Assembly (NCBI RefSeq): GCF_001012825.1
Contig: NZ_LCZJ02000098.1
Coordinates: 88,310 to 152,309 of the forward strand
From: Paenibacillus etheri
Lineage (GTDB): Bacteria; Bacillota; Bacilli; Paenibacillales; Paenibacillaceae
DNA length: 64,000 bases
Direction: 5' to 3'
The translations under genes and the position numbers were made by a program. The notes beneath the pieces were generated by a model. That model worked only from the letters and a program-made list of their open reading frames with translations, was not told the DNA's origin and did no database searches. Shown here piece after piece: positions 55,826-64,000 of this stretch. Numbering within the stretch: the stretch's first letter is position 1; each line of letters starts with the position of its first letter.

Positions 55826-57418
55826 TTACTCCTGCGCAGCACGCTTCTCCTGCTCACGAAGCTCTACTCTCCGTATTTTTCCGGAAGTCGTCTTCGGAAG
55901 ATCTTGAATGAACTCGATTTTGCGTGGATATTTATAAGGTGCTGTCCACTCTTTAACATGGGATTGAAGCTCTTTCACAAGCTCAGGAGAAGCAAGGGTC
56001 TCATCCTTCAGTACAATAAAAGCTTTAACGATGTGTCCGCGGATTTCATCCGGACTTGCAACGACCGCGCATTCCTTAACTGAAGCATGTTTCATAAGGG
56101 CTTCCTCTACTTCGAAAGGACCAATGGTGTAACCTGAGCTAATGATAATGTCATCTCCACGGCCCTCGAACCAGAAATAACCCTCTTCATCTTTCCGTGC
56201 CCGGTCTCCAGTTATGAAGAACTCACCGTGAGTACAGCTTTCTTTTCTGCCGGGGTCTTTGTAATAGGTATGGAATAACGCCGGCATGCTTAAGTGCACT
56301 GCGATATCTCCAACGACACCAGCAGGTAACGGAATGCCGTCCTCGTCTACCACTTCAACTAGGCCTGGAGCGATGGACTTACCCATAGAGCCTATACGAA
56401 TAGGAGTATCCTTGAGTGTTCCGATGATAAGCGTACTTTCTGTTTGACCGTAACCATCACGAATTGTGATATTGAATTCACGCTGGAAGGTGTTGATGAC
56501 CTCTTGATTCAAAGGCTCTCCAGCGGAAACCGCGCAGCGAAGGCGGGACAAGTCATACTGATTGAGATTTTCTAATTTGGCCATCAAGCGATATTCGGTT
56601 GGCGTACAGCATAATACCTCGATGTTGTGATCTTGCAGCAGCTGCAAATATTTTTTGGGATGAAAAGATCCGCTATATACAAAGCCGGTCGCCCCGTTGC
56701 CAAGAACGGTTAGGAAGGGGCTCCAGATCCACTTCTGCCAGCCCGGTGCCGCTGTTGCCCAAACGGTGTCGGTTTCTTTGATATCGAGCCATTGAGGCGA
56801 TGTGATTCGTAAGTGAGCATAACCCCAGCCATGACTGTGAACGACTGCTTTAGGGTTGCCAGTTGTTCCAGAGGTATATGCCAAGATCGCCATATCGTCC
56901 CGGTGGCTTTCGACTGCTGTGAACATATCTGGCTGATCAATCATTAGACCTTCCAGATCTAGCCATCCATGACCGAGCTCGTCAGGGTCGCCGGATACGG
57001 AAAGACGGTAATCCAGAGCAGGCAGATCGTCCGAGATTTTATTAACTTCCTCAGTGACCTCGGACCAGGCAATAACAGCTCTGGCTTCGGAATGCCGCAG
57101 ACGATAGGATAAATCCTTGGCGCGAAGCATTTCTGATGAAGGGATAATGGCAAGTCCTAGCTTCAGACATGCTAAATAGATGACATAAGCGATGATTCGA
57201 CGCGGAACCATTACAAGAACACGATCCCCTTGCTCAAGGCCGAGTGCTGCGAGCCCTCCGGCAAGTTGGTTAGCTTGCTTGCGAAGATCTCCGTAAGTGA
57301 TCTCCTCGTAGTCTCCTTGTTCATTCAACCACTTAAGTGCAATCTTTTCCGGAGCATGACGTTCCATTTCCGAAGTGAGATTGTAGAACTCAGGTGCGAT
57401 CCACTGCTGATTATCCAA
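55826..57418 (-). CDS. Acyl-CoA synthetase, medium-chain (MACS) type
   Basis: A 530-residue AMP-forming ligase of the ANL superfamily. The P-loop is YTSGTTGNPKAVVHSHG (about 180-197); VWATAAPGWQKWIWSPFL is typical of medium-chain acyl-CoA synthetases; RDGYGQTEST is motif A5; GDRARKDEEGYFWFEGRGDD is the hinge region; and the C-terminal catalytic Lys is in TTSGKIRR. It activates a carboxylic acid with ATP and CoA. The TTG start is 7 nt from GGAGAGG on the minus strand. A FapR-like operator overlaps its predicted -35 region, so it may respond to malonyl-CoA. Confidence 0.88.
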   Translation of the reverse strand: MDNQQWIAPEFYNLTSEMERHAPEKIALKWLNEQGDYEEITYGDLRKQANQLAGGLAALGLEQGDRVLVMVPRRIIAYVIYLACLKLGLAIIPSSEMLRAKDLSYRLRHSEARAVIAWSEVTEEVNKISDDLPALDYRLSVSGDPDELGHGWLDLEGLMIDQPDMFTAVESHRDDMAILAYTSGTTGNPKAVVHSHGWGYAHLRITSPQWLDIKETDTVWATAAPGWQKWIWSPFLTVLGNGATGFVYSGSFHPKKYLQLLQDHNIEVLCCTPTEYRLMAKLENLNQYDLSRLRCAVSAGEPLNQEVINTFQREFNITIRDGYGQTESTLIIGTLKDTPIRIGSMGKSIAPGLVEVVDEDGIPLPAGVVGDIAVHLSMPALFHTYYKDPGRKESCTHGEFFITGDRARKDEEGYFWFEGRGDDIIISSGYTIGPFEVEEALMKHASVKECAVVASPDEIRGHIVKAFIVLKDETLASPELVKELQSHVKEWTAPYKYPRKIEFIQDLPKTTSGKIRRVELREQEKRAAQE

Positions 57419-57465
57419 TATGAACCTCTCCTATATAAAACAAGATTTGTATAACTGTTATGCTT

Positions 57466-57471
57466 AGTATA
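57466..57471 (-). promoter_or_regulatory. -10 element of the acyl-CoA synthetase promoter
   Basis: TATACT on the minus strand, 48 nt before the TTG start. A 17-nt spacer places the -35 inside the palindrome at 57482-57498. Confidence 0.45.
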
Positions 57472-57481
57472 GCACGTTATC

Positions 57482-57498
57482 CTAGTACCAGGTACTAG
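57482..57498. promoter_or_regulatory. FapR-like operator
   Basis: CTAGTACCAGGTACTAG is a perfect 17-bp palindrome closely resembling the FapR box (TTAGTACCTRRTACTAA as remembered). It overlaps the predicted -35 of the acyl-CoA synthetase gene. A second overlapping palindrome, AGGTACTAGTACCT, occupies 57490-57503. Confidence 0.6.
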
Positions 57499-57585
57499 TA
57501 CCTTGATGCTTAAATTTGATATCATAGGGTTCAGAAGGTTAAGATAACTTGTGTAAATATAAATCCAGAAAGTGAGAACTATGTT

Positions 57586-58107
57586 ATGAATCACACAACT
57601 TTTGATGAAATATTCGCTATTATGGAAGCCTCTTTTCCCACCTCCGAGATCAGAACCTATGAGGGACAACAGGAGTTATTGGATGTTCCACATTACCGAT
57701 TGATTACCGAGGTGAATGCTGAGGGGAAAATCATTGCTTTTATAGCTTGCTGGGAGTTTCCAGGATTTCGATTTGTAGAACATATCGCAGTGGACCCAAG
57801 TATAAGAGGTGGAGGCATTGGTAAAAAGCTGATGGAAGAATATATCCGTCAGTCGGGCAAGCCTGTGCTTCTGGAAGTAGAGCCGCCACTGGGTGAAATG
57901 GAACAACGGAGAATTGGCTTTTATGAGCGACTGGGCTTCCATTTGAATCCGTATGCGTATGTGCAGCCCCCTCTGCGTGAGGAAAATGCTGATTTACCGC
58001 TTCAAATCATGACCTACCCTAACCCTGTCGATGAAGAAGAATTCAATCTTTATAGAGAAATTTTATATACAGAAGTGTATAAGGTTACAACACCGTATCA
58101 AAGTTAA
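57586..58107 (+). CDS. GNAT-family N-acetyltransferase
   Basis: A 173-residue acetyltransferase. The acetyl-CoA pyrophosphate loop is IRGGGIGKKLMEEYI (about 70-84), preceded by strand FVEHIAVDPS and followed by RRIGFYERLGF, all typical of the GNAT fold. Substrate unknown. It is transcribed divergently from the acyl-CoA synthetase gene, so the FapR-like palindrome could influence it too. A terminator follows at 58113. Confidence 0.87.
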   Translation: MNHTTFDEIFAIMEASFPTSEIRTYEGQQELLDVPHYRLITEVNAEGKIIAFIACWEFPGFRFVEHIAVDPSIRGGGIGKKLMEEYIRQSGKPVLLEVEPPLGEMEQRRIGFYERLGFHLNPYAYVQPPLREENADLPLQIMTYPNPVDEEEFNLYREILYTEVYKVTTPYQS

Positions 58108-58112
58108 TCTCT

Positions 58113-58165
58113 AACAGCAATCCGTACGATCCTTTTTAGGACAAGCGGGTTGCTGTTTTTATTTT
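58113..58165 (+). terminator. Intrinsic terminator after the GNAT gene
   Basis: AACAGCAATCC pairs with GGGTTGCTGTT around a long loop and is followed by TTTATTTTTG. Confidence 0.65.
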
Positions 58166-58297
58166 TGATTAAATTAATGATATTTTGATTTTTTTAATTA
58201 CAAAATGGGTACAAGTAAGAAACAACTTAGAGACATAATCTTATATTGTTTGAGCTAAAGTAAGAACAAAGATTAAACTTTCAAGGAGGGCTTACTT

Positions 58298-59002
58298 ATG
58301 AAAAACAAAAAAATAATTATAGCAACAATGGTGTTTGGGATGGTAGTCACAGGATCAGCCGGTGTGTACGCAGGAACAAAACTTCAGAAAATTACGGCAT
58401 ATCTCAATCACAGCATTGGATTTAAGGTGAATGGCACGGCTTATACGCCAGTTGATAATAAAGGAAATGCACTGGCACCAATTACTTATAACAATACAAC
58501 CTATCTTCCTGTACGTGCGATTGCTGATGTAATGAAGGTGCCTGTGACCTTTGATGCGGTGAACAATCAGGTTATTCTTGGCACAGGAGGCTCGGTGACT
58601 GACACTATTTCTCTGACTCCTGTACAATACAGCAGCACTCAGAAAGAAGAGATTGTTAAAGCCTTCGCCAATTTCCAAGGTTTCGAAACAGCCTATGCAC
58701 CTACCCAAATGGTGAGTGGAGACGCATTTCAAAAAGTAGGGGGTTCCGATGATGGGGTGAACTTTCTGTTTAAGCAAATGAAGGTGAACATTTCTCCTCG
58801 TGATTACTCTTACGAATACAAAGGTGAAACTGTAAAGCTCTCTAACGGAACCGAAGCTAAATGGTACAGCCCATCCAGCGATTCGTTGTTCTTGACCTAT
58901 AAACTGGATGATCGTTTTGTTACTATTAGTTCCCCAAATAAAACATTGAGTAAGACGCAATTAGAAAAAGTAGCAGTAAATGTAGTGAAATGGAGTAAAT
59001 AA
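58298..59002 (+). CDS. Secreted copper-amine-oxidase N-terminal ('stalk') domain protein
   Basis: A 234-residue exported protein: signal peptide about 1-25 (ending GVYAG) and one stalk domain at about 30-100 (HSIGFKVNGTAYTPVDNKGN, TTYLPVRAIADVMKVPVTFD). A ~130-residue C-terminal domain without named family follows. The stalk signature LPVRAIADVM is typical. CAAGGAGGGC lies before the ATG. A strong terminator follows directly. It is likely a cell-envelope protein; no enzyme activity is implied. Confidence 0.82.
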   Translation: MKNKKIIIATMVFGMVVTGSAGVYAGTKLQKITAYLNHSIGFKVNGTAYTPVDNKGNALAPITYNNTTYLPVRAIADVMKVPVTFDAVNNQVILGTGGSVTDTISLTPVQYSSTQKEEIVKAFANFQGFETAYAPTQMVSGDAFQKVGGSDDGVNFLFKQMKVNISPRDYSYEYKGETVKLSNGTEAKWYSPSSDSLFLTYKLDDRFVTISSPNKTLSKTQLEKVAVNVVKWSK

Positions 59003-59029
59003 CTCTGACGTACATTGTCCCGGAAAAGT

Positions 59030-59074
59030 AAAGCAGCAAGTCACTCCTTATGGAGGGCTTGCTGCTTTTTTTTT
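59030..59074 (+). terminator. Intrinsic terminator after the stalk protein gene
   Basis: AAAGCAGCAAG (59030-59040) pairs with CTTGCTGCTTT (from 59058) and is followed by T8. Confidence 0.88.
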
Positions 59075-59115
59075 GGCAAAGCCTATGATCTTGTCGATGA
59101 AGCGTAACCTTGCTT

Positions 59116-59247
59116 TTAAGGGTTTTTACTGTGCTGCTTAGTAGGCAGCTTTTGACTGGGTGTCCCTTTACCGTGATGCTCTTTATTCTTTTCAGCTTTC
59201 TTTTGGGTGTCGTGCAATTTTTCTACAAAAGCATGAGTATCGTCCAT
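59116..59247 (-). CDS. 43-residue charged small protein
   Basis: A minus-strand ATG at 59247 follows AAGGAGGATAAAC, an excellent site, and opens a 43-residue frame (MDDTHAFVEKLHDTQKK, HHGKGTPSQKLPTKQHSKNP). The product is very hydrophilic, Lys/His/Gln-rich, and lacks Cys and Trp, a composition like small acid-soluble or other minor spore proteins, though no family signature is present. It is the only supported gene in the 413-nt gap 59003-59415. Confidence 0.55.
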   Translation of the reverse strand: MDDTHAFVEKLHDTQKKAEKNKEHHGKGTPSQKLPTKQHSKNP

Positions 59248-59415
59248 GTTTATCCTCCTTGATTGGCAACCTTGCCGTTACTGTAACCACTTTTGCAAGA
59301 ATACATACACGATGTGCTTTACAAACTTCTATGTTTATAAAGACATTGCGAAAATATTTAATAGTTACTATAAATGGATGCAAGCATTTCGATAGAACAG
59401 TAAGGGAGACTGATT

Positions 59416-62400
59416 ATGAACAGGTTATTTAAACAAGCTGTATCCATGACACTAGCTTTCGCTATGGTACTGGGACTTACGTTCACAGGAATACCAGCTT
59501 ATGCTGAAGACAGCAATGGGGATGCTGGATTACTACAATTACAATCGCTAGAGCCTGTTACATTATTGGCAGGGAATTCTACGTGGAAGTATCTAGATAA
59601 AGGAACGAATCAAGGCACAGCATGGAGGTCTGTGTATGAGGATTCATCATGGGCGTCCGGCCAAGCACCGCTTGGTTATAAAGATAGTGGAGCAGGAGTC
59701 AGCAGCAAGCAATTTGGTGCTCTGAACACAAATATAAGCTACGGTTCTGATAAGAGTAAGAAATATCGTACCTCCTACTTCCGTACAATTGTAACTGCAA
59801 ATAAAGAAGAGGTTACGAAATCTGATAAAATTTTGGGGAACTTCGCGTTTGATGACGGCGTTGTGCTCTATTTGAACGGTGCAGAAATCTATCGCGAGGC
59901 TATGCCAGCAGGCACAATCGATTTTTCTACAAAAAGTTCAACTAACTTAAGTGATCCAAACGAATACACCAAGGTAGACCTTACTGAAGTCGTAAAGGCT
60001 AACTTGAAGGATGGAAGCAATGAGCTTTCAGCTGAGGTTCATCAGTCGAGTGATGGAAGCTCCGATCTGTATTGGGATATGAACCTGATTGCTTATCCGG
60101 TAGCAGAGACTGTAGAACCTGGAGTTGGTAAGCCTGATTCCATAGCACTGACTTTTAACGGAAACCCTCAAACTAGTATGGGGTTCAACTGGTATGCACC
60201 TGAGAGTGTGACGGGTACCAAGCTTGAAGTAGTAGAAGCTTCTAAATTAGTGGACGGTCAGTTCCCAGCAGGTGCTCAAACTTACGAAGGAACATCTGTT
60301 ACAACAAGCGTGTATATGACAAAAGCGGATAAGTCAGCTAAAAAACCAGTTGTATTGACTAGCCACAAGGTCATTGCAGATCATTTGCAGCCGGGAACCG
60401 AATATGCTTACCGTGCAGGTGATGGACAAGCTAATAATTGGAGTGAAGTAGGAACCTTTAAAACAGAAAGCTCCAGTAATCAAGCTTTTAAATTCCTATA
60501 TACAACGGATTCTCAAGGAACAACTGAAGAAGATTTTGATATTTGGAATCATACCCTTCAAGAGGGATTGGCTAAATTCCCAACAAGTGAATTCATTCTG
60601 AATTCCGGTGATTTGGTAGATAACGGTGATATAGAGGAGCAGTGGGGATGGTTCTTCAATAAACCGGAGGATATTCTGGCGAATATTCCGTTGGTTCCTT
60701 TGGTAGGTAACCATGAAAGCAAGAATTATAGCAATTATACTTCCCATTTTAATCTGCCTAATGTCTCGAACACAGGCGCGAAGCCAGATGGATCTGTATA
60801 TTCTTTTGACTACGGTTCTGCGCACTATATGGTTATTAATACAGAGTATTATGGCGCTAGCTCGAATCTTGAGAATAACGAAATTTACAATAAACAAGTA
60901 GAGTGGCTGCGCAGTGAAGCCGCGAAAAGCGATCAGAAGTGGAAGGTTGTGCTTCTGCATAAATCTCCTTATTCCGTTGCGAGTCACACAAATGATAAAG
61001 ATGTACTCTATTACAGAACGCAATTAACGAAGGTGTTTGACGAGCTTGGCATTGACATGGTAATTGCTGGACATGACCACACCTTTGCTAGAAGCTATCA
61101 AATGTACGGCAATAAGCCATTGACGGATATTGTTCCGGACACTAATGGAGTAGTCACTGACCCTAAGGGCACGTTATATCTGATTACAAATGCAGCGGGT
61201 AATAAAAAATATAATGTAGGCTCAGGACCATTTCCGTTTGCAGCTAAATTCGGACAGCCTGGTAAGGAAATGTTCACAGGTATGACTGTAACGAATGATG
61301 AGCTTTCATATGAAGCCTACACCACGACAACTGGTGGATCTACAGACTTGTATGATAAGTACAGCATTCATAAGTCGGACGTAACTGTTAAACCTGTGCA
61401 AAATGCAAAAGCTACTGTAGCTGATGGCGGTAAAATCACTTTAACTTGGGATGCGCCTGCATCTGGTGCACCAGTATCGGGATATCGCATTTACGAGCAA
61501 AATGATCTGTTATCTGCAAACTGGACGGTCAGTGTTCCTAATACGGAAGGTCAAACTTCTTATAGTTACACTGTAGAAAATACTAATCCGAACCAAACCT
61601 ATCAATTTGTTATCAAAGCTGTAAGTGACAGAACAAATTCAGAAGCTAAAATTGCTTCTACGGATTCTATCAAAAAAGTTACAGTTACCTTTAATGGAGA
61701 CCCGGTGAGTGCCAAAGGATTCACTTGGTACACAGCGTTGAGATCTGCAGGAAGCGACCTGCAGGTTATAGAGAATACGGGCGTTACTCCAGACTTTACA
61801 AAAGCTGCTGAGTTTACAGGACGTTCAGCTGTTTCCCGCAATTCAAAGGATGAATTAGTTCATAAAGCTGAAGCTTCTGGTCTTAAGGCTGATACGAAAT
61901 ACTACTTCCGTGTAGGTGATAAAGCGCTAGGCTTGTGGAGTGCAGTGGGAACTTTCGAAACTGCTGCTAAGACAGGAGCTTTTACTTTCATTGATCTGGC
62001 AGACACACAAGCTAAGACGGAAGATGAGGCTATTCTTTCTGGAGAAACGATGGCAAAAGCACTTACGGCATTCCCGAATGCTGAGTTTGTGGCGATTAAC
62101 GGAGATATCGTAGATACAGGAACCAATGAATCACAGTGGAACTGGCTGCTTGGCCATTCGCAGGAAACCCTGCTCAATACGACTATCGTTCCAGTTGCGG
62201 GGAATCATGAGGATAAAGCGAATGCCTTCTATGAGCACTATAATATTAAGGAAGCAGCAGGCTCTCCAACAGAAACAGGAGCGTACTATTCCTATGATTA
62301 CAGTAATGCGCACTTTGTAGTCTTGAACACGAATGAGAATTCGGACGAATATGCTAACTTCAGCAAAGCACAGTTGGATTGGATGAAGGCCGATGTAAAA

Positions 62401-63696
62401 GCAGCGAAGGCTGCTGGAGCGAAGTGGATTATCGTCGCTATGCATAAAGGACCATACACAACCTCTAACCACGCTACTGACAAAGATATTATGGGCGCTA
62501 ATGGAGAAAGAGCGAAAGTCGCTCCAATGATGGCTGAACTGGGCATTGACTTGGTTCTTCAGGGCCACGACCATATTTATGCACGGACGAAGCCAATCAA
62601 GGCTGACGGAACTGCAGCAGACACAGTGAAGATCAAGGAAAGCTTCAATGGTCAAACTGTGGAGTACACAGTAAATCCAGATGGAACGATCTATCTGATT
62701 CCGGCTACAGCAGGAGCAAAGGTTTACTATAAGAACATGAAGAAAGAACTGGGAGATGCGTATTATAATCTCTTTGAAGTAGCTAATGAGAATACAGCGG
62801 CTAAATATGGAGCGGACCCAAGTGATGCTAAGCGTCCAAAACGCGGTCAAGTTCAGACCTTTGTTGGCATCACTGTAGATGCTGGGAAGCTGACAGCTGT
62901 ATCTTATGAGATTGATCAGAATGTTAATGGCGCTAAACCATATGTTCTTGAAGAGTTCGGTATTGTTAAGGGCGATGAGAATGGTGGAGTTACACCAACA
63001 CCGACCCCGACATCAGCGCCAACAACAGCACCAACAACAGCACCAACAACAGCACCAACAACAAAACCGACAGCAACACCAACACCAACAGTAGCGCCGA
63101 CAGCTACACCAGCACCGACAACGGCGCCTTCACCAACTGCATTGCCAGTTAGTAAGCCATCTTTAACGGACACTAGCAATCACTGGGCAGCTGCTGTTAT
63201 CGAGAAAGCAGTAGCAGCTGGCTTCGTTAGCGGTTATCCGGATGATACTTTCCGTCCTAATCAGAAAGTGAATCGGGTTGAATTTATCACTATGCTGGCA
63301 CGTGCATTACAATTGCCGGAGAATGGTGACACTTCAAGCTTTAAGGATTCTGCGAAGATTCCAGCATGGGCTAAGTCTTTTGTGGCACAAGCTGTATCTC
63401 TGCAAGTTATCAGTGGCTATGATGATGGGACATTCCGTCCTACACAGGAGCTAACACGTACAGAATTAGCAGTTATGGTTGTTCGTGCTCTTGGTATTAC
63501 AGTAGATCCTAAAGCGACATTAACCTTCAATGATGCTAAGGATGTACCAGCATGGGCTGTGCCGTATATTGCAGCAGCAGCGAAATCAGGCCTTGTGAAT
63601 GGTGTAGGACAGAATAAATTTGCGCCTAACCAGAAGGCAACAAGAGCAGAGGCGGTTACCATAATCCTTGCATTATTAGACAAAGGTCAGAAGTAA
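59416..63696 (+). CDS. SLH-anchored surface protein with two metallophosphoesterase modules
   Basis: A 1,426-residue exported protein: signal peptide 1-30; galactose-binding-like domain about 50-235; purple-acid-phosphatase N-domain about 240-355; metallophosphoesterase 1 about 357-650 (YTTDSQGTTEEDFD, NSGDLVDNG, VGNHES, AGHDHTF); fibronectin III about 655-755; a second PAP N-domain about 758-855; metallophosphoesterase 2 about 858-1165 (GDIVDTG, VAGNHEDKA, QGHDHIYAR); a Pro/Thr linker about 1195-1250; and three SLH domains 1255-1426 (SNHWAAAVIEKAVAAGFVSG). All metal-binding motifs are present in both modules. It would hydrolyse phosphate esters or nucleotides at the cell surface. An AAGGGAG site lies before the ATG. 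It appears monocistronic. Confidence 0.92.
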   Translation: MNRLFKQAVSMTLAFAMVLGLTFTGIPAYAEDSNGDAGLLQLQSLEPVTLLAGNSTWKYLDKGTNQGTAWRSVYEDSSWASGQAPLGYKDSGAGVSSKQFGALNTNISYGSDKSKKYRTSYFRTIVTANKEEVTKSDKILGNFAFDDGVVLYLNGAEIYREAMPAGTIDFSTKSSTNLSDPNEYTKVDLTEVVKANLKDGSNELSAEVHQSSDGSSDLYWDMNLIAYPVAETVEPGVGKPDSIALTFNGNPQTSMGFNWYAPESVTGTKLEVVEASKLVDGQFPAGAQTYEGTSVTTSVYMTKADKSAKKPVVLTSHKVIADHLQPGTEYAYRAGDGQANNWSEVGTFKTESSSNQAFKFLYTTDSQGTTEEDFDIWNHTLQEGLAKFPTSEFILNSGDLVDNGDIEEQWGWFFNKPEDILANIPLVPLVGNHESKNYSNYTSHFNLPNVSNTGAKPDGSVYSFDYGSAHYMVINTEYYGASSNLENNEIYNKQVEWLRSEAAKSDQKWKVVLLHKSPYSVASHTNDKDVLYYRTQLTKVFDELGIDMVIAGHDHTFARSYQMYGNKPLTDIVPDTNGVVTDPKGTLYLITNAAGNKKYNVGSGPFPFAAKFGQPGKEMFTGMTVTNDELSYEAYTTTTGGSTDLYDKYSIHKSDVTVKPVQNAKATVADGGKITLTWDAPASGAPVSGYRIYEQNDLLSANWTVSVPNTEGQTSYSYTVENTNPNQTYQFVIKAVSDRTNSEAKIASTDSIKKVTVTFNGDPVSAKGFTWYTALRSAGSDLQVIENTGVTPDFTKAAEFTGRSAVSRNSKDELVHKAEASGLKADTKYYFRVGDKALGLWSAVGTFETAAKTGAFTFIDLADTQAKTEDEAILSGETMAKALTAFPNAEFVAINGDIVDTGTNESQWNWLLGHSQETLLNTTIVPVAGNHEDKANAFYEHYNIKEAAGSPTETGAYYSYDYSNAHFVVLNTNENSDEYANFSKAQLDWMKADVKAAKAAGAKWIIVAMHKGPYTTSNHATDKDIMGANGERAKVAPMMAELGIDLVLQGHDHIYARTKPIKADGTAADTVKIKESFNGQTVEYTVNPDGTIYLIPATAGAKVYYKNMKKELGDAYYNLFEVANENTAAKYGADPSDAKRPKRGQVQTFVGITVDAGKLTAVSYEIDQNVNGAKPYVLEEFGIVKGDENGGVTPTPTPTSAPTTAPTTAPTTAPTTKPTATPTPTVAPTATPAPTTAPSPTALPVSKPSLTDTSNHWAAAVIEKAVAAGFVSGYPDDTFRPNQKVNRVEFITMLARALQLPENGDTSSFKDSAKIPAWAKSFVAQAVSLQVISGYDDGTFRPTQELTRTELAVMVVRALGITVDPKATLTFNDAKDVPAWAVPYIAAAAKSGLVNGVGQNKFAPNQKATRAEAVTIILALLDKGQK
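63019..63063 (+). repeat. 12-bp tandem repeat encoding the Pro/Thr linker
   Basis: CCAACAACAGCA occurs three times in perfect tandem with a partial fourth copy, coding for PTTA units. Such in-frame repeats can change copy number and so vary linker length. Confidence 0.8.
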
Positions 63697-63740
63697 CCTA
63701 GTATAAGCGTGAAATGAACTTAAGCTTAGCTTGTATCGAA

Positions 63741-63778
63741 CAAAGGGGTCTCAGCTTATCGGCTGAGGCTCTTTTGTG
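63741..63778 (+). terminator. Intrinsic terminator after the metallophosphoesterase gene
   Basis: CAAAGGGGTCTCAGC (63741-63755) pairs with GGCTGAGGCTCTTTTG (63761-63776). Confidence 0.75.
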
Positions 63779-63891
63779 TTTATTGCTTTTTATAAGAGAC
63801 CATCGCATCGTTGGAAAACATCTCTAAGGAAGTGGAGTATTATGATGAAGAAGTAACAGAATAAGAAATAATATAAACTTGAAAATAATGC

Positions 63892-63920
63892 TTGCAATGA
63901 ATCTCTATACATGATATATT
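63892..63920 (+). promoter_or_regulatory. Promoter-like element near the window end
   Basis: TTGCAA (63892-63897), 17-nt spacer, TATATT (63915-63920). No coding frame of note follows inside the window; the region 63779-64000 shows no gene. Confidence 0.5.
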
Positions 63921-63976
63921 CTAAGTCCGGCCAAGAAATACACATGCCGAGCTCGAAAAAGAAGTTAAAAAAGAGC

Positions 63977-64000
63977 TTGACATTAAATAGCCGAACATGA
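63977..64000 (+). promoter_or_regulatory. Second promoter-like element, cut by the window edge
   Basis: TTGACA (63977-63982), a perfect -35, preceded by an A-rich tract (AAAAAAGAGC). Its -10 would lie at or just beyond position 64000. Confidence 0.45.

Noticed and set aside
59160-59432. 90-residue plus-strand open frame before the metallophosphoesterase gene
   Set aside because: No ribosome site and it overlaps the start of the large gene; the minus-strand 43-residue frame there has a far better site.
63019-63063. Short tandem repeats as a CRISPR array
   Set aside because: The 12-bp units are contiguous, in frame and encode a Pro/Thr linker; there are no spacers.

Overview
The window looks like a chromosomal segment of a Paenibacillus-type spore-forming Bacillota. 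The evidence is a family-typical mix: YesM/YesN two-component pairs next to sugar importers, S-layer-homology (SLH) surface proteins with Pro/Thr linkers, copper-amine-oxidase 'stalk' proteins, several glycoside hydrolases, a bacillithiol gene pair, strong AGGAGG-type ribosome binding sites and many TTG/GTG starts. This is inference from gene content; no rRNA or other marker is present to name a species.

Layout. 1-4.7 kb: a TolB-like propeller protein, a stalk-domain secreted protein and a GH63/GH37-like (alpha/alpha)6 glycosidase. 4.9-18.2 kb: a carbohydrate locus with a YesM-type sensor kinase, a YesN-type regulator, a three-gene sugar ABC importer without its own ATPase, a GH2 beta-galactosidase, a short-chain dehydrogenase and a pair of proteins resembling the two halves of glycine dehydrogenase (GcvPA/GcvPB). 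The pair has lost several family signatures and has no gcvT or gcvH beside it. 18.2-24.8 kb: an MFS transporter, yojF-bshB2 (bacillithiol), a lipoprotein, a PIG-V-like mannosyltransferase, a SprT/YgjP-like metalloprotease, another lipoprotein and a small membrane protein. 24.8-26.8 kb: an AT-rich scar with two decayed genes, a gene fragment and a broken partial copy of a gene whose full copy lies at 28.8 kb. 26.8-28.5 kb: a secreted GH5 endoglucanase with a cre-like site.

29.4-38.7 kb is the most striking part. A cobalamin riboswitch, with promoter, antiterminator and terminator visible, precedes a 1,534-residue SLH surface protein. That protein carries two DUF4430 domains and two squalene-cyclase-like barrels, the same two folds that make up mammalian intrinsic factor and transcobalamin. 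After it come a membrane-tethered DUF4430 protein and a complete ECF transporter (T, fused A-A', S). The region reads as a surface-to-membrane vitamin B12 capture and uptake system.

38.7-45.9 kb: a large imperfect inverted repeat, a minus-strand serine hydrolase/response regulator/sensor kinase operon, and an MFS pump with an ArsR-type regulator. 45.9-49.6 kb: a MATE exporter followed 7 nt later by the fused glutathione synthetase gshF, from a promoter that overlaps a palindrome. The organism may therefore make both bacillithiol and glutathione. 49.7-59.3 kb: a jelly-roll-like protein, a GH5 lipoprotein in line with an OmpR-type two-component pair, hypothetical proteins, a truncated DUF4358-like gene, an acyl-CoA synthetase under a FapR-like operator, a GNAT acetyltransferase, a stalk protein and a 43-residue charged protein. 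59.4-63.7 kb: a 1,426-residue SLH protein with two metallophosphoesterase modules. The window ends in two consecutive promoter-like elements, which may precede an rRNA, tRNA or other strongly expressed operon beyond the edge.

No tRNA, rRNA, CRISPR array, insertion sequence or prophage was seen inside the window.
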